A stretch of DNA of 64,000 nt from Limisphaerales bacterium. GTDB lineage: Bacteria; Verrucomicrobiota; Verrucomicrobiia; Limisphaerales; UBA1100. Below are positions 52,061-61,351 of this stretch, piece after piece; within the stretch, counting starts at the first letter, position 1, and each line of letters opens with the position of its first letter. Where the stretch lies: contig JACNJL010000022.1 of the NCBI GenBank assembly GCA_014382585.1, positions 36,688 through 100,687 of the forward strand, written 5' to 3'. The position numbers were made by a program, and so were the translations under genes. The notes below the pieces were generated by a model, which ran no database searches, was not told the origin of the DNA, and worked only from the letters and a program-made list of their open reading frames with translations.

Positions 52061-52806
52061 TCGCAGTTGGGGTTCTGGAAAACCACCAGCGCGCGGAAGC
52101 ATGCGCTGGAGCCTTTGCCTTCCTGCACCACCGAAGCGCTGATGGCGTGCATTTTATTTTCGCGCGCGTAACGATTCGCCGCCGTGGCGAGATCTTCAAT
52201 GGAGTAAGCCACGAATCCGGCGCATTCGGTTTGGTGCGCGCCGCTGGTGAGTGCGGCCATGAGACCTGGGGCGGTTTCATCGACGGAGGTCAGCACGGGT
52301 TCTTCGGCGGGTGGTGGGGGCGGAATTTCTTCGTCGGATCGGGTTGCGATTTTGGTGGGGCGATCTTTGGGTTTGGAAAGTTTGGAGGGATTGGAAGGCA
52401 GGGGTTTCGGCGCTGTTTCGCCAAAGGCACCACTCCGCGCGGCGACCTTTTCCTGAAAACTCATCTTCGATTTTTCCTTGGGCGCTTGCTTGATTTTTAC
52501 TTGTAGTTCGCTGTCACCAGCTTTCACCACATCTGCGCGGGTGATTTTAACCGGATCGGTTACCCTTTCGTCGTTGACGGTGGTGCCGCGACTGCTGCCG
52601 AGATCAACAATCCACGCCTCATTTTTGGCGTTGCTCATATTGTACTCGAGTTTGATGAGAAAATGTTTACGCGACACACTTTTGTCCGGTGAAAGATCCA
52701 CATCCACCTCGGCCGCCGGCGTGCTACGGCCCACGGTGAGTTCGGGCTTGGAATTTTCAAGCGTCCGAACCTCCCCATCATAAGTTATTTCGATTTCAAA
52801 TGACAT
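52057..52806 (-). CDS. FHA-domain protein
   Basis: The 249-residue protein has an N-terminal forkhead-associated domain (about 1-105). It has PELTVGRSTPAAEVDVDL with GRS at 26-28, SVSRKHFLI at 43-51, and WIVDLGSSRGTTVNDERV at 65-82 with the Asn that binds phosphothreonine. A Lys/Pro-rich linker (about 108-175) leads to a C-terminal alpha/beta domain of unknown type (TECAGFVAYSIEDLATAANRYARENKM). There is no signal peptide, so it is cytoplasmic. It is divergent from the Pro/Ala-repeat gene, sharing a 134 bp intergenic region. Confidence 0.88.
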   Translation of the reverse strand: MSFEIEITYDGEVRTLENSKPELTVGRSTPAAEVDVDLSPDKSVSRKHFLIKLEYNMSNAKNEAWIVDLGSSRGTTVNDERVTDPVKITRADVVKAGDSELQVKIKQAPKEKSKMSFQEKVAARSGAFGETAPKPLPSNPSKLSKPKDRPTKIATRSDEEIPPPPPAEEPVLTSVDETAPGLMAALTSGAHQTECAGFVAYSIEDLATAANRYARENKMHAISASVVQEGKGSSACFRALVVFQNPNCD

Positions 52807-52940
52807 GGCAACAATCGGTGGCATCCATTTCAGCCGCGGACGTAAGTCCTTTTGTTTGCGCTCCAGTTATGTTAACTTGGAAAGAGCGTTGGCCCGCGCG
52901 GTGGTATTATTAAAACACAGGGCCAGAATGAGTCAAGGTC

Positions 52941-53744
52941 ATGGCTGAACCGGATCCATATGCGACAATGCAGGGCGATGCGCCCCCCGGCGCGCCTGGC
53001 CCTAAAAAGGCTACCGTGCGGATTGGCATGCCTCCCAAGCCGGATTCCAAGCAGACAATCAAAATTAGTATGCCCGGCCGCGGCGGAGGCGCCGCACCAC
53101 CCGGAGGAGCACCACCAACAGCCCGTGCCCCAGCGCCGGTTGCAGCCCCAGCACCGGTTGCAGCTCCAGCACCGGTTGCAGCTCCAGCACCGATTGCAGC
53201 CCCAGCACCGATTGCAGCCCCAGCGCCGGTTGCAGCCCCAGCGCCGGTTGCAGCCCCAGCACCGATTGCAGCCCCAGCGCCGGTTGCAGCCCCAGCGCCG
53301 GTTGCAGCCCCAGCGCCGGTTGCAGCTCCCCCTGCCGTTGCACCGGGAGCAGATCCGTATGCAACCATGCAAGCGGGCCCTGCACCTGCACCTGCGCCTG
53401 CACCTGCACCTGCGCCTGCACCTGCGCCTGCGCCTGCGCCTGCACCTGCGCCTGCGCCTGCGCCTGCGCCTGCACCTGCACCTGCACCTGCAGTGGGCGG
53501 AGATCCTTATGCTACGGTTGCGCCAGAAAGTGTCCCGGTGGCGGGGCCTGTGCCGGCGGGTGAAATGGCTGGAACTGTTCCGGGTGCTCAGCCGGGGGGG
53601 GGGGCACAAGGAGGGATGGTTTCTGGCGCACCCATTGCTCCCGCTGGCGGCGAGGTGGATAAGGTGAGCATTATTTTGGCGGTGGTTAGTTTTTTAGTTA
53701 TTGTGGGCATGGTGGTGGTGCTGGCGATGATGAAGGTGGAGTAG
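52941..53744 (+). CDS. Tail-anchored Pro/Ala-repeat protein with DPYAT motifs
   Basis: The 267-residue protein carries DPYATMQ at about 5-11, then a basic segment (KKATVRIGMPPKPDSKQTIKI). A Pro/Ala tract of APAP[VI]A repeats and AP repeats follows, with two further DPYAT motifs around 138 and 186. One C-terminal membrane helix (SIILAVVSFLVIVGMVVVLAMM) ends near the terminus. With no signal peptide, the bulk should be cytoplasmic. DPYAT threonines are candidate phosphosites for the nearby kinase and FHA protein, an inference. No known enzyme activity. Confidence 0.8.
   Translation: MAEPDPYATMQGDAPPGAPGPKKATVRIGMPPKPDSKQTIKISMPGRGGGAAPPGGAPPTARAPAPVAAPAPVAAPAPVAAPAPIAAPAPIAAPAPVAAPAPVAAPAPIAAPAPVAAPAPVAAPAPVAAPPAVAPGADPYATMQAGPAPAPAPAPAPAPAPAPAPAPAPAPAPAPAPAPAPAPAVGGDPYATVAPESVPVAGPVPAGEMAGTVPGAQPGGGAQGGMVSGAPIAPAGGEVDKVSIILAVVSFLVIVGMVVVLAMMKVE
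53128..53330 (+). repeat. 18 bp tandem repeats encoding APAP[VI]A
   Basis: About eleven copies of an 18 bp unit of the form CCAGCRCCGRTTGCAGCY are arranged head to tail in the repeat-protein gene, varying mainly at the third codon positions. They encode the APAPVA/APAPIA units. Copy number could change by slippage or recombination. Confidence 0.9.
53379..53491 (+). repeat. CCTGCR hexamer array encoding Ala-Pro
   Basis: Nearly nineteen copies of CCTGCA/CCTGCG in tandem encode the second part of the Pro/Ala tract. The two hexamer versions are mixed, which suggests ongoing expansion and point change. The array lies directly between the second and third DPYAT motifs. Confidence 0.9.
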
Positions 53745-53823
53745 TGCGGTCTACGCCGCTGATGGGGCTGATGGGGGATGAGTAGGAATTGAATAGGTGG
53801 TTTTTGGGGGGAGTCAAAAAATT

Positions 53824-55581
53824 GTGTCTTTTTTAGTTTCAAAAGATGGTCAGCAATTGGGTCCGTGGACGGCGGAACAGATGAATGCGCAATTGGCTGG
53901 CGGTATGCTTGAGCCTTCGGATCTCGGCTGGGCGGAGGGGTTTGCGGAATGGATTCCACTGAATCAAATCGACGGGCTCGTAATGCCGGGCACTCAAGTA
54001 GCGCCCGCCACGGCTACGGTTTCGATGGCGGCTGCGCCCGATGCGGTGCCGGGCTTGGCTATTACAGGTGAGGAGGCGACGCCGAAGCCGCGAGGGCGGC
54101 GGATGTGGGTGGTGGCTGTGGTGCTGCTGGCGGTGGGCGGGTTGGGGGCGTATCAATTTGTTTTCGGACAGGGTGATCTTGCGAGTTTGTGCAGCGTGTT
54201 GGTGGAAATTGTGGTGCCGGAAAAAGTTGCGGTTGCGCCGCCTAAAGTGGTGCCGCCGCATGTTCAAAAATATCAAAATGCCGCCCAAGCCGCTGCCAGT
54301 GGTGTCGCGCCTATCGATGAGGTGAATGAGCAGTTGGATTTGCGCGGTGAATTTCATTTTACGCGGAATGTGAGTGGGCTCACCATTGAAGCGGGCGATT
54401 GGATGAATCAGTTTTCCAGAGACACCACCACCACACCGGCGGCCAAAGGGATCGTGTCGCTCGCGCGGGATGCGTTGCAAAAGGGCGGGGTGAGTAAACT
54501 CGACGCGCTTGGAATGAGCAGTGTGTTTGTCAAAGCCGGGCAGTTTCGCCACGTGGCAATGGTGCATCATCCAAAGGGTTCCACTAATCGCCTGTGGAGT
54601 GTCCTCAATAACCAGGGCGCGGCGCTCGATGGACTGTGCCTGATGTCGGCGGATACCGTGCTGGCCGTCCACGGGCGCGTGAATGTTTCTGAAATGAGCC
54701 AGTGGTTCAGCGAGCTGGGAGTGGCTGAGCCGTTGACCGATGCTTGGCAGTCATTGAAAATAGAAGTGCCGATGGATGTGCTGCTGAAATCGTGGACGGG
54801 CGAGGCGGGTTTATTTCTATCGGTTAATAACACCAAGTTTCGCGCCAGCGACGGGAAAACTGAATTAGGGAAGCCGGGGCTGTTGTTGGTATTGGGTGTG
54901 AAAGATGGTGCCTTGGGAAAAGTGCTCGGAGAACAACTCAAGGATTTGCAGGAACCGGCTCGCACGGCGAAAATAAAAAATGTGGATGTGCCGCTGCGGG
55001 TTTATGAAAAGCTGGAGCTGCCGGAGGAAATTGAAAAGCTGGACCTGGTGCCGTCGATTTGTCAGTCAGGAAATTATTTGGTGCTGGCGTTGTCATTTAG
55101 CGAGACGGCTGCTTCGAGTGCTTTGGTTCGAAACGCCACAGGGAAGATGGGCGGCACGACTCATTGGGCGGGATTGCTGGGACAAAATCCAACTCGCCTA
55201 ACGGTGCCCCTATCGAATTTCGTTTTTTATCTTTCACCCACATATCGCACGGAATTGGCCAAGTGGCAGAAACTCGCGTTGTGGCAGGATGTGCCGCCCT
55301 CCCTACAATCGGCGTTGGCGGCGCTGGCGGGGAGCCAAGGATCTGGCGGGTTACTGGCTACTGTGGATGTGCGTGGAAATGGCGTGCTTTTCAAAGGGAA
55401 TGTAAACGGGCAAACCGCTTCGCAATCGTTTGCCCGCGTAAAAACTGTCACGCGGATTTTTGTGGCAGAATTGGTTCCGCAGTTAGCCAAGCTCGCACAC
55501 GGGCAGTGGTCAAAATTGGATATGCCCACAAAGCCTAAGCCGACGCCTGCGCCCGAACCCCCAGAATCTTCCGGCGAGTGA
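53824..55581 (+). CDS. GYF_2 domain membrane protein, large extracytoplasmic part unknown
   Basis: The 585-residue protein starts at a GTG (53824), with GGGGGGAG ten bases upstream as a ribosome site. An N-terminal GYF_2 domain (1-50) reads FLVSKDGQQLGPWTAEQMN and DLGWAEGFAEWIPL. One membrane helix follows (about 92-112, MWVVAVVLLAVGGLGAYQFVF). The rest, which I place outside the cytoplasm, shows strand-helix patterns but no recognised family (WVTSLARD-type segments absent, AKGIVSLARDALQK present). It shares the direction of the Pro/Ala gene and touches the kinase gene (TGATG). Function unknown; GYF domains bind Pro-rich sequence. Confidence 0.72.
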   Translation: MSFLVSKDGQQLGPWTAEQMNAQLAGGMLEPSDLGWAEGFAEWIPLNQIDGLVMPGTQVAPATATVSMAAAPDAVPGLAITGEEATPKPRGRRMWVVAVVLLAVGGLGAYQFVFGQGDLASLCSVLVEIVVPEKVAVAPPKVVPPHVQKYQNAAQAAASGVAPIDEVNEQLDLRGEFHFTRNVSGLTIEAGDWMNQFSRDTTTTPAAKGIVSLARDALQKGGVSKLDALGMSSVFVKAGQFRHVAMVHHPKGSTNRLWSVLNNQGAALDGLCLMSADTVLAVHGRVNVSEMSQWFSELGVAEPLTDAWQSLKIEVPMDVLLKSWTGEAGLFLSVNNTKFRASDGKTELGKPGLLLVLGVKDGALGKVLGEQLKDLQEPARTAKIKNVDVPLRVYEKLELPEEIEKLDLVPSICQSGNYLVLALSFSETAASSALVRNATGKMGGTTHWAGLLGQNPTRLTVPLSNFVFYLSPTYRTELAKWQKLALWQDVPPSLQSALAALAGSQGSGGLLATVDVRGNGVLFKGNVNGQTASQSFARVKTVTRIFVAELVPQLAKLAHGQWSKLDMPTKPKPTPAPEPPESSGE

Positions 55582-58382
55582 TGGAGATTCGGATCAATCG
55601 TGATGGAGCAGAGTTTGGGCCATATTCGCTTGAACAGGTGAATCAGTTGATGACGGAAGGCTCGCTCTTGCCTACCGATTTAGCGTGGTACGATCCGATG
55701 GAAACGTGGGCGGAACTTTCGCAAGTCGCCGCCAACCTCAATCAAGCGGCTACCCCCGCACCTCAACTGACTGAGACTGCAGCGGGCGAGTATCGTGGCG
55801 GCGGGCGTTACCGCATTCTCAAGCAACTCGGCCGAGGCGGGATGGGTGTAGTGTATTTGGCTTTGGACGAACAACTCAATGAGGAGGTCGCCCTCAAGAG
55901 TTTTCCGCCGGAAATGGCGGTGGACGAAAGCGCGCTGGATGATATGAAGCGCGAGGTGCAAAAGAGCCGCAAGCTCAGCCATCCGAACATCATCCGGATG
56001 CACGACTTTGTGAATCCGCCCGGCGAGGATCCATTTGTGACGATGGAGTTTGTGGAAGGGCAGGAGCTTGCCGAGATGCGGCGCGACCAAGCCAACGGCG
56101 TCTTCGCGTGGGAAGATATCAAGCAATACATCATCCAACTTTGCGATGCCCTGACCACTGCCCATAACGAAAACACCGTCCACCGCGATCTCAAGCCCAC
56201 GCAAATGATGATCAACAATGAAGGTCGCCTCAAGCTTTGCGACTTTGGCATCGCGGCGTCTATGGCGGATTCGATTAGCTTTTCATCAATGAAACACGCC
56301 GTGAGTGGCACGCTGCTTTTTATGAGCCCGCAGCAAATGAACGGCGAAGTGCCGCGGGCTACCGATGACATTTATGCGCTCGGTGCCACGCTTTACGATT
56401 TGATGACGGGCAAGCCGCCGTTTTATACCGGCAACGTCAATGCGCAAGTGATGAATCGCCCTCCCATTTCGATGATGGAACGGCTGGCGGAATTCGGCAT
56501 CGAAAATGACATCCCTGATTACGTTGACCAACTCGTGCTCGCTTGCCTTAGCAAAGAGTCCGCCCATCGCCCGGCCAGCGCGGAGGAAATAAAAAACTGG
56601 ATTCTCAGCGAAGGTGGCGCGGCCACGCTCAAGACGATTCGCTTGGCGTTCCAGCCTCCGGGGTTTTCTAAGGAATTGGTCTTCGATTTAAACCGCAAAA
56701 AATTCCAGGGCGTCTGCTCCGTGCTAAGTGTGTTGGTGTTGGGCGTGCTGGGCTGGATGGTTTTCAAGCCGCCACCGGTTTATGATTTGCCGCAACTACG
56801 TCAAAAGCTTCAGAACGGGCAGATCGTTTACCTCAGCCTCGACAGCGCGCCGAACACTCAGCTTGCTGCGATACGCGGGCAGTTGCAGTTTGAGGAACGC
56901 CAAAGTGATCGCGGGTTGAATCTTACCTCCACCAATTACGTGGACATCCTCAACTATCGCGGAAAAAATTTGGAATCTATTCAAGGTGCAAACTTCACCT
57001 TGAGCGCGCATTTTATGCCGTACTCCGTGCCGGGCGAAAAAACAAAACACGAACAACAATACGCCATCCTGATGAAACCCGGCCATCACCTTGGGTTGAG
57101 CTATGGTTATGACCGGCGCTTCGTGATGAGCCATCAATACGTTGCCAGCGGCAAAACCAATCTTGTAGCAGCGATCTCATCGGGCAAATTTGACGAAAAC
57201 GAATGGCATCACGTAGTTGGCACCGTGAATCGTTCCGAGGGCACGGTGAAGTTATTTGTGGATGGACAGGAATCGGGAAGCGCAAAATTCCCCGCCAACT
57301 CACGCGGTTATGTTTCCAGCAAACCATGGCGCATCGGCGTGGCCAGTCCCTTGGGGAAAACCCATCAATGGCATGCGGACGGTGCGGTTGATCAGGTGCG
57401 GATTTACAATCGTTCGCTTGAGGGAGATGAGGTCAAGGAGCTTTATGTGGTGGAACAGCCCGCACCTTTCGAAAAGGAAATGCTTGTTTACTATCCTTTC
57501 AACGCGGGTGATATTAAAAATGTAAAAGAGAGCCTGCCCTCTAAAGGGTCGGCCGGAGGCTTTAGTCTTGCGGAGCCCACAAATAATCCTCTACTTAAAC
57601 CTGAACCCACCGAAGATCGTTTTGGCGAACCCAACGCCGCGTATTTATTTGATGGTATGACCAACAGCCTCGCCTCCGGCCGCGGTGGCAGCCGGAGTTA
57701 TCTCCTCGCCAGCCCGAACGAATCGCGTGCCTTAAGCGTGTGGTTCAAGCCGGAAGAAATCACAAACAGCCGCCAATCCGTCGCTGCCATCGGCTCCGCC
57801 GATGCCAATGCCGGCTGGGAAATTTTGGTCGATTCGGAGGAAGGTCTCGTGGGTAATTGGGGGGGAGGGACGAATTATCTCAGCGGCGGCAGCATTCGCG
57901 CCGGCCAATGGCATCATGCAGTCTTCAGCTACGATGATACGATGAAACTCATCTCACTTTATCTCGATGGTGATTTGCTGGGCACGTTCACCAATCAACT
58001 CGCCACCACGAGCGCCACTCTCCGTCTCGGCGGCCCGCCCCTCACGCCCAAATCTAAAAAACCAAAGAACCGCAACAAGAAAAATGAAGGCGAACCGGGA
58101 GTGAAGAAAGTTGAATACAGCTATTTTCACGGCTCCATCGATGACGTCCGGTTTTATTTGCGCGATTTGCCGCCCGAAGATGTCAGCGCTTTATACGATG
58201 GCGAAAAACCCGTCAGTTGGTTTTGGCTTTACGCGCTCGGCACTGTGGTGCTGCTCGCGGGCGTGGGTGCATTTCTCTTTTGGAAAGGTGTCCGCATCCC
58301 CGCCAAACTGATGGACCCCCTCCTGCAACGACTCCCCGACAAACTCTCCGCCCCATTAGTCAACCTCCGCGCAGCGGCCTGA
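55581..58382 (+). CDS. GYF_2-Ser/Thr kinase-TM-LamG receptor kinase
   Basis: The 933-residue protein has a GYF_2 domain (1-50), a Hanks-type kinase domain (about 77-342), one membrane helix (378-395) and two LamG-like domains (roughly 440-610 and 690-855). A second helix lies near the C-terminus. Kinase features are the glycine loop LGRGGMGVVYLA (83-94), VALK (Lys106), HRDLKPTQ (201-208, catalytic Asp203), DFG (221-223) and SGTLLFMSPQQ. The residue after HRDLKPT is Gln208 where the metal-binding Asn is expected. LamG domains would face outside and may bind glycan. Substrate candidate: the Pro/Ala protein with DPYAT motifs. Confidence 0.9.
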   Translation: MEIRINRDGAEFGPYSLEQVNQLMTEGSLLPTDLAWYDPMETWAELSQVAANLNQAATPAPQLTETAAGEYRGGGRYRILKQLGRGGMGVVYLALDEQLNEEVALKSFPPEMAVDESALDDMKREVQKSRKLSHPNIIRMHDFVNPPGEDPFVTMEFVEGQELAEMRRDQANGVFAWEDIKQYIIQLCDALTTAHNENTVHRDLKPTQMMINNEGRLKLCDFGIAASMADSISFSSMKHAVSGTLLFMSPQQMNGEVPRATDDIYALGATLYDLMTGKPPFYTGNVNAQVMNRPPISMMERLAEFGIENDIPDYVDQLVLACLSKESAHRPASAEEIKNWILSEGGAATLKTIRLAFQPPGFSKELVFDLNRKKFQGVCSVLSVLVLGVLGWMVFKPPPVYDLPQLRQKLQNGQIVYLSLDSAPNTQLAAIRGQLQFEERQSDRGLNLTSTNYVDILNYRGKNLESIQGANFTLSAHFMPYSVPGEKTKHEQQYAILMKPGHHLGLSYGYDRRFVMSHQYVASGKTNLVAAISSGKFDENEWHHVVGTVNRSEGTVKLFVDGQESGSAKFPANSRGYVSSKPWRIGVASPLGKTHQWHADGAVDQVRIYNRSLEGDEVKELYVVEQPAPFEKEMLVYYPFNAGDIKNVKESLPSKGSAGGFSLAEPTNNPLLKPEPTEDRFGEPNAAYLFDGMTNSLASGRGGSRSYLLASPNESRALSVWFKPEEITNSRQSVAAIGSADANAGWEILVDSEEGLVGNWGGGTNYLSGGSIRAGQWHHAVFSYDDTMKLISLYLDGDLLGTFTNQLATTSATLRLGGPPLTPKSKKPKNRNKKNEGEPGVKKVEYSYFHGSIDDVRFYLRDLPPEDVSALYDGEKPVSWFWLYALGTVVLLAGVGAFLFWKGVRIPAKLMDPLLQRLPDKLSAPLVNLRAAA

Positions 58383-58453
58383 TTTCTGCACGGGCCACCT
58401 TCGCACATCCCTCCCGAATTGATTCGCGCTTCATTTCGTGTTAACCAAACCCA

Positions 58454-59650
58454 ATGGTTGACACCGAAACAGTTCCTGACACCGCCGGCCGCTTTGGCTC
58501 GTACGGTGGACGCTATGTCCCTGAGACCCTCGTGCATCCACTGCGCGAATTAGAGGAGGAATATTTCCGCGCCCAACAAGACCCCGATTTCCAACACGAA
58601 CTGGATTATTATTTGCGTGAATTTTGCGGACGCCCCACGCCCCTCTATCACGCCCAACGCCTCACCGAAGAATTGGGCGGCGCAAAAATTTATCTCAAAC
58701 GCGAAGACCTCCTTCATACCGGTGCCCACAAAATCAACAACGCCATGGGCCAAATCCTGCTCGCCAAACGCATGGGCAAAACCCGCATCATCGCCGAAAC
58801 CGGTGCGGGCCAACACGGCGTAGCCACCGCCACTGTGGCAGCGATGTTTGGCCTCGAATGCGTGGTTTATATGGGCGCGCACGATTGCGACCGGCAACAT
58901 CTTAATGTCGTTCGCATGCAAATGCTCGGCACGGAAGTCGTCGCCGTGGAGGCCGGCCAACGCACGCTCAAGGAAGCCATCAACGAGGCGATGCGCGATT
59001 GGGTCACCAACGTTCGCCACACGCATTATATTTTGGGCACGGCTTACGGCGCACATCCGTATCCAGTGATGGTGCGGAATTTCCAACGCGTCATTGGCGA
59101 CGAAGCGCGCCGCCAAATTTTGGAACAAGAGGAACGCCTTCCGGATTTGCTGGTCGCCTGCGTTGGTGGTGGTTCCAATGCGATCGGGTTGTTTTATCCC
59201 TTCATCGAAGACGAAGATGTCGCGATGGTCGGTGTGGAGGCCGGGGGCGAGGGCATTGAGCCGGAAAAACACGCCGCGCGTTTTCAAGGCGGCTCCGTTG
59301 GCGTATTGCAAGGCACGCGATCGTTTTTGCTGCAGGACGAAGACGGCCAAATCCAACTCACCCAAAGCGTTTCCGCTGGACTTGACTACGCTGCAGTTGG
59401 CCCTGAGCACGCTTGGCTGCGCGACCAATCCCGCGCCGAGTACACCTACGCCACCGACGAAAAAGCACTCGAAGCCTTTTTTAAACTCTCCAAATTCGAA
59501 GGCATCATCCCCGCGCTCGAATCATCCCACGCCATCGCGGAAGTGATCGCCCGTGCCCCGAAAATGGCATCCGACGAAATCATTATCTGCAACCTCTCCG
59601 GCCGCGGCGACAAGGATGTGGCGCAAGTAGCCGCGCGAGCAAACCTCTAA
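58454..59650 (+). CDS. trpB: Tryptophan synthase beta subunit
   Basis: TrpB condenses indole with serine to give tryptophan, using PLP. The 398-residue protein has [15 protein letters not shown] at the start, the PLP-binding Lys93 in [45 protein letters not shown], and [15 protein letters not shown] near 232-246. The fourth block shows HDCDRQ in place of the usual ED-ERQ. The length is standard. It lies 71 bp after the receptor-kinase gene, and xseA follows after one base. trpA is not in the window. Confidence 0.96.
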   Translation: MVDTETVPDTAGRFGSYGGRYVPETLVHPLRELEEEYFRAQQDPDFQHELDYYLREFCGRPTPLYHAQRLTEELGGAKIYLKREDLLHTGAHKINNAMGQILLAKRMGKTRIIAETGAGQHGVATATVAAMFGLECVVYMGAHDCDRQHLNVVRMQMLGTEVVAVEAGQRTLKEAINEAMRDWVTNVRHTHYILGTAYGAHPYPVMVRNFQRVIGDEARRQILEQEERLPDLLVACVGGGSNAIGLFYPFIEDEDVAMVGVEAGGEGIEPEKHAARFQGGSVGVLQGTRSFLLQDEDGQIQLTQSVSAGLDYAAVGPEHAWLRDQSRAEYTYATDEKALEAFFKLSKFEGIIPALESSHAIAEVIARAPKMASDEIIICNLSGRGDKDVAQVAARANL

Positions 59651-59651
59651 C

Positions 59652-61037
59652 GTGGCTAAAGATTCCCAATCTCAATGGGACTTCGGCGAGTTATTTGCTG
59701 AAAAGGAAACACGCGATGTCTTCACGGTTTCCGAGTTGACCACGCGCGTAAAGCGCGCTTTGGAAAATCAAATCGGCCAAGTGTGGGTCGAGGGCGAAAT
59801 CTCCAATCTCCGCGCGCAGGCTTCGGGGCATATGTATTTTTCCATCAAGGACGTCCGCACGCAGTTAACGTGCGTGCTCTTTCGCGGCACGCGCGTGGAC
59901 CAGCGGGAGTTGATGGAGGATGGCCAAAAGGTGGTGCTGCAGGGCGACCTCACGGTGTACGAGCAGCGCGGCCAATATCAACTCATCGTGCGCGCGGTGG
60001 AAATGCAGGGTGTGGGCGCGTTACAGGCGAAGTTTGAAAAGCTCAAGGCCAAATTGCAGAGCGAGGGGCTCTTTGATGCGGAAAGCAAACAGGAACTCCC
60101 GAGCTTCCCGCAACGCATTGGCATTGTCAGCTCACTGAGCGCGGCCGCTTTGCGCGATGTGTTGCACGTGGTTCGCCGCCGCCAGCCTTCATTGCAAATT
60201 GTGCTCGCCGCGAGCCGCGTCCAAGGGAAGGGCGCAGAGAATGAAATTGCTGAAGCAATCGGCCAACTCAATCGTTGGGCGGAAACTGAACCGCTCGACC
60301 TCATTCTCATCACGCGCGGGGGCGGAAGCCTCGAAGATTTATGGGCATTCAACGAGGAATCCTTAGCGCGCGCGATTCACGCCTCCATCGTTCCGGTGGT
60401 CTCGGCGGTGGGTCACGAGATCGATTTCACCATCAGCGATTTTGTGGCTGACGCGCGCGCTGCCACACCCAGTGCCGCAGCTGAAATCATCACCACTGCC
60501 GCCGTGGCCTTGCAGGATTCATTGGCCACCACTGGCAATCGCCTTACGTGGCTCGTGCGTCGTCGCCGTGATTCTTTCAAGGAACACATCGCCGTCATCG
60601 CCCATCGTCTCGGTCGCTGTCATCCACGCCGTCGTTTGCAGGAACGCATGCAGCGCGTGGACGAACTTCACACCGATCTCCAACGCGCGGCGCAAAGTCG
60701 ACGGCAAATTTGTTCCACCCATTGGCGCAGCTTGGCCGAGCGATTGTTGCGCGTACACCCCAAATGGGTTGTTCGGCATCGCCGCCAACAAGCGGCACAA
60801 CTGGCGGCGCGTTTGCGCGAGCGAAAGGGGCATCATCTCGATCGCGCAGCCCAACGCCTTACGCGTTTGGTGGACCGCTTGCGACTGTTGGGGCCGGCCA
60901 ATGTCCTTGCGCGTGGCTATTCCATCACGCTCGATGTCCACACCCAAAAGGTGATTCGTTCGGTAAAACAAGCCCCGGCCGGCACGTGCGTACGGACGCA
61001 ATTGCGCGATGGCAGCATCGAAAGCACGGTGGGATAG
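59652..61037 (+). CDS. xseA: Exodeoxyribonuclease VII large subunit
   Basis: XseA degrades single-stranded DNA together with XseB. The 461-residue protein starts with a GTG and has an OB-fold N-terminal part (VWVEGEISNLRAQASGHMYFSIKD near 46-69). The catalytic half follows, with QRIGIVSSLSAAALRDVLHVVRRR near 155-178, ILITRGGGSLEDLWAFNEE near 218-236, VVSAVGHEIDFTISDFVADARAATPSAAAE near 250-280, and ARGYSIT near 421. The domain order is that of the family. It abuts trpB and is followed by xseB after 53 bp. Confidence 0.95.
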   Translation: MAKDSQSQWDFGELFAEKETRDVFTVSELTTRVKRALENQIGQVWVEGEISNLRAQASGHMYFSIKDVRTQLTCVLFRGTRVDQRELMEDGQKVVLQGDLTVYEQRGQYQLIVRAVEMQGVGALQAKFEKLKAKLQSEGLFDAESKQELPSFPQRIGIVSSLSAAALRDVLHVVRRRQPSLQIVLAASRVQGKGAENEIAEAIGQLNRWAETEPLDLILITRGGGSLEDLWAFNEESLARAIHASIVPVVSAVGHEIDFTISDFVADARAATPSAAAEIITTAAVALQDSLATTGNRLTWLVRRRRDSFKEHIAVIAHRLGRCHPRRRLQERMQRVDELHTDLQRAAQSRRQICSTHWRSLAERLLRVHPKWVVRHRRQQAAQLAARLRERKGHHLDRAAQRLTRLVDRLRLLGPANVLARGYSITLDVHTQKVIRSVKQAPAGTCVRTQLRDGSIESTVG

Positions 61038-61090
61038 CTCGCCCCGCTTCACACTCGACTTTTCAGCCTGCGCTCGCGTAAGCTTTGGCG

Positions 61091-61348
61091 ATGCCAAGCA
61101 AGGGCAAAAAACAGGCGGAAGTTTCCTTTGAAGACGCCGTGGAGAAGTTGGAATCCATAGTGGAAGAAATGGAATCCGATGAGTTGCCACTGGATAAATT
61201 GCTGGTGCGATACGAGGAGGGTACGAAGCTGGTAAAAGCGTGCGAGGAGCAACTCCAATCCGCCGAGACACGAATCACGCAACTGGAAAAAACCTTGGAG
61301 GACGAATTAGTCGCGCGTCCCGTGACGCTGCGCAATGATGAGGATTAA
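61091..61348 (+). CDS. xseB: Exodeoxyribonuclease VII small subunit
   Basis: The 85-residue protein has the small-subunit core FEDAVEKLESIVEEMESDELPLDKLLVRYEEGTKLVKACEE in a two-helix layout. It binds XseA to form the holoenzyme. The start is the ATG at 61091. The TTG two codons earlier is also in frame but less likely. It follows xseA and leads into dxs, a gene order seen in many bacteria (xseB with dxs or ispA). Confidence 0.93.
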   Translation: MPSKGKKQAEVSFEDAVEKLESIVEEMESDELPLDKLLVRYEEGTKLVKACEEQLQSAETRITQLEKTLEDELVARPVTLRNDED

Positions 61349-61351
61349 TTG

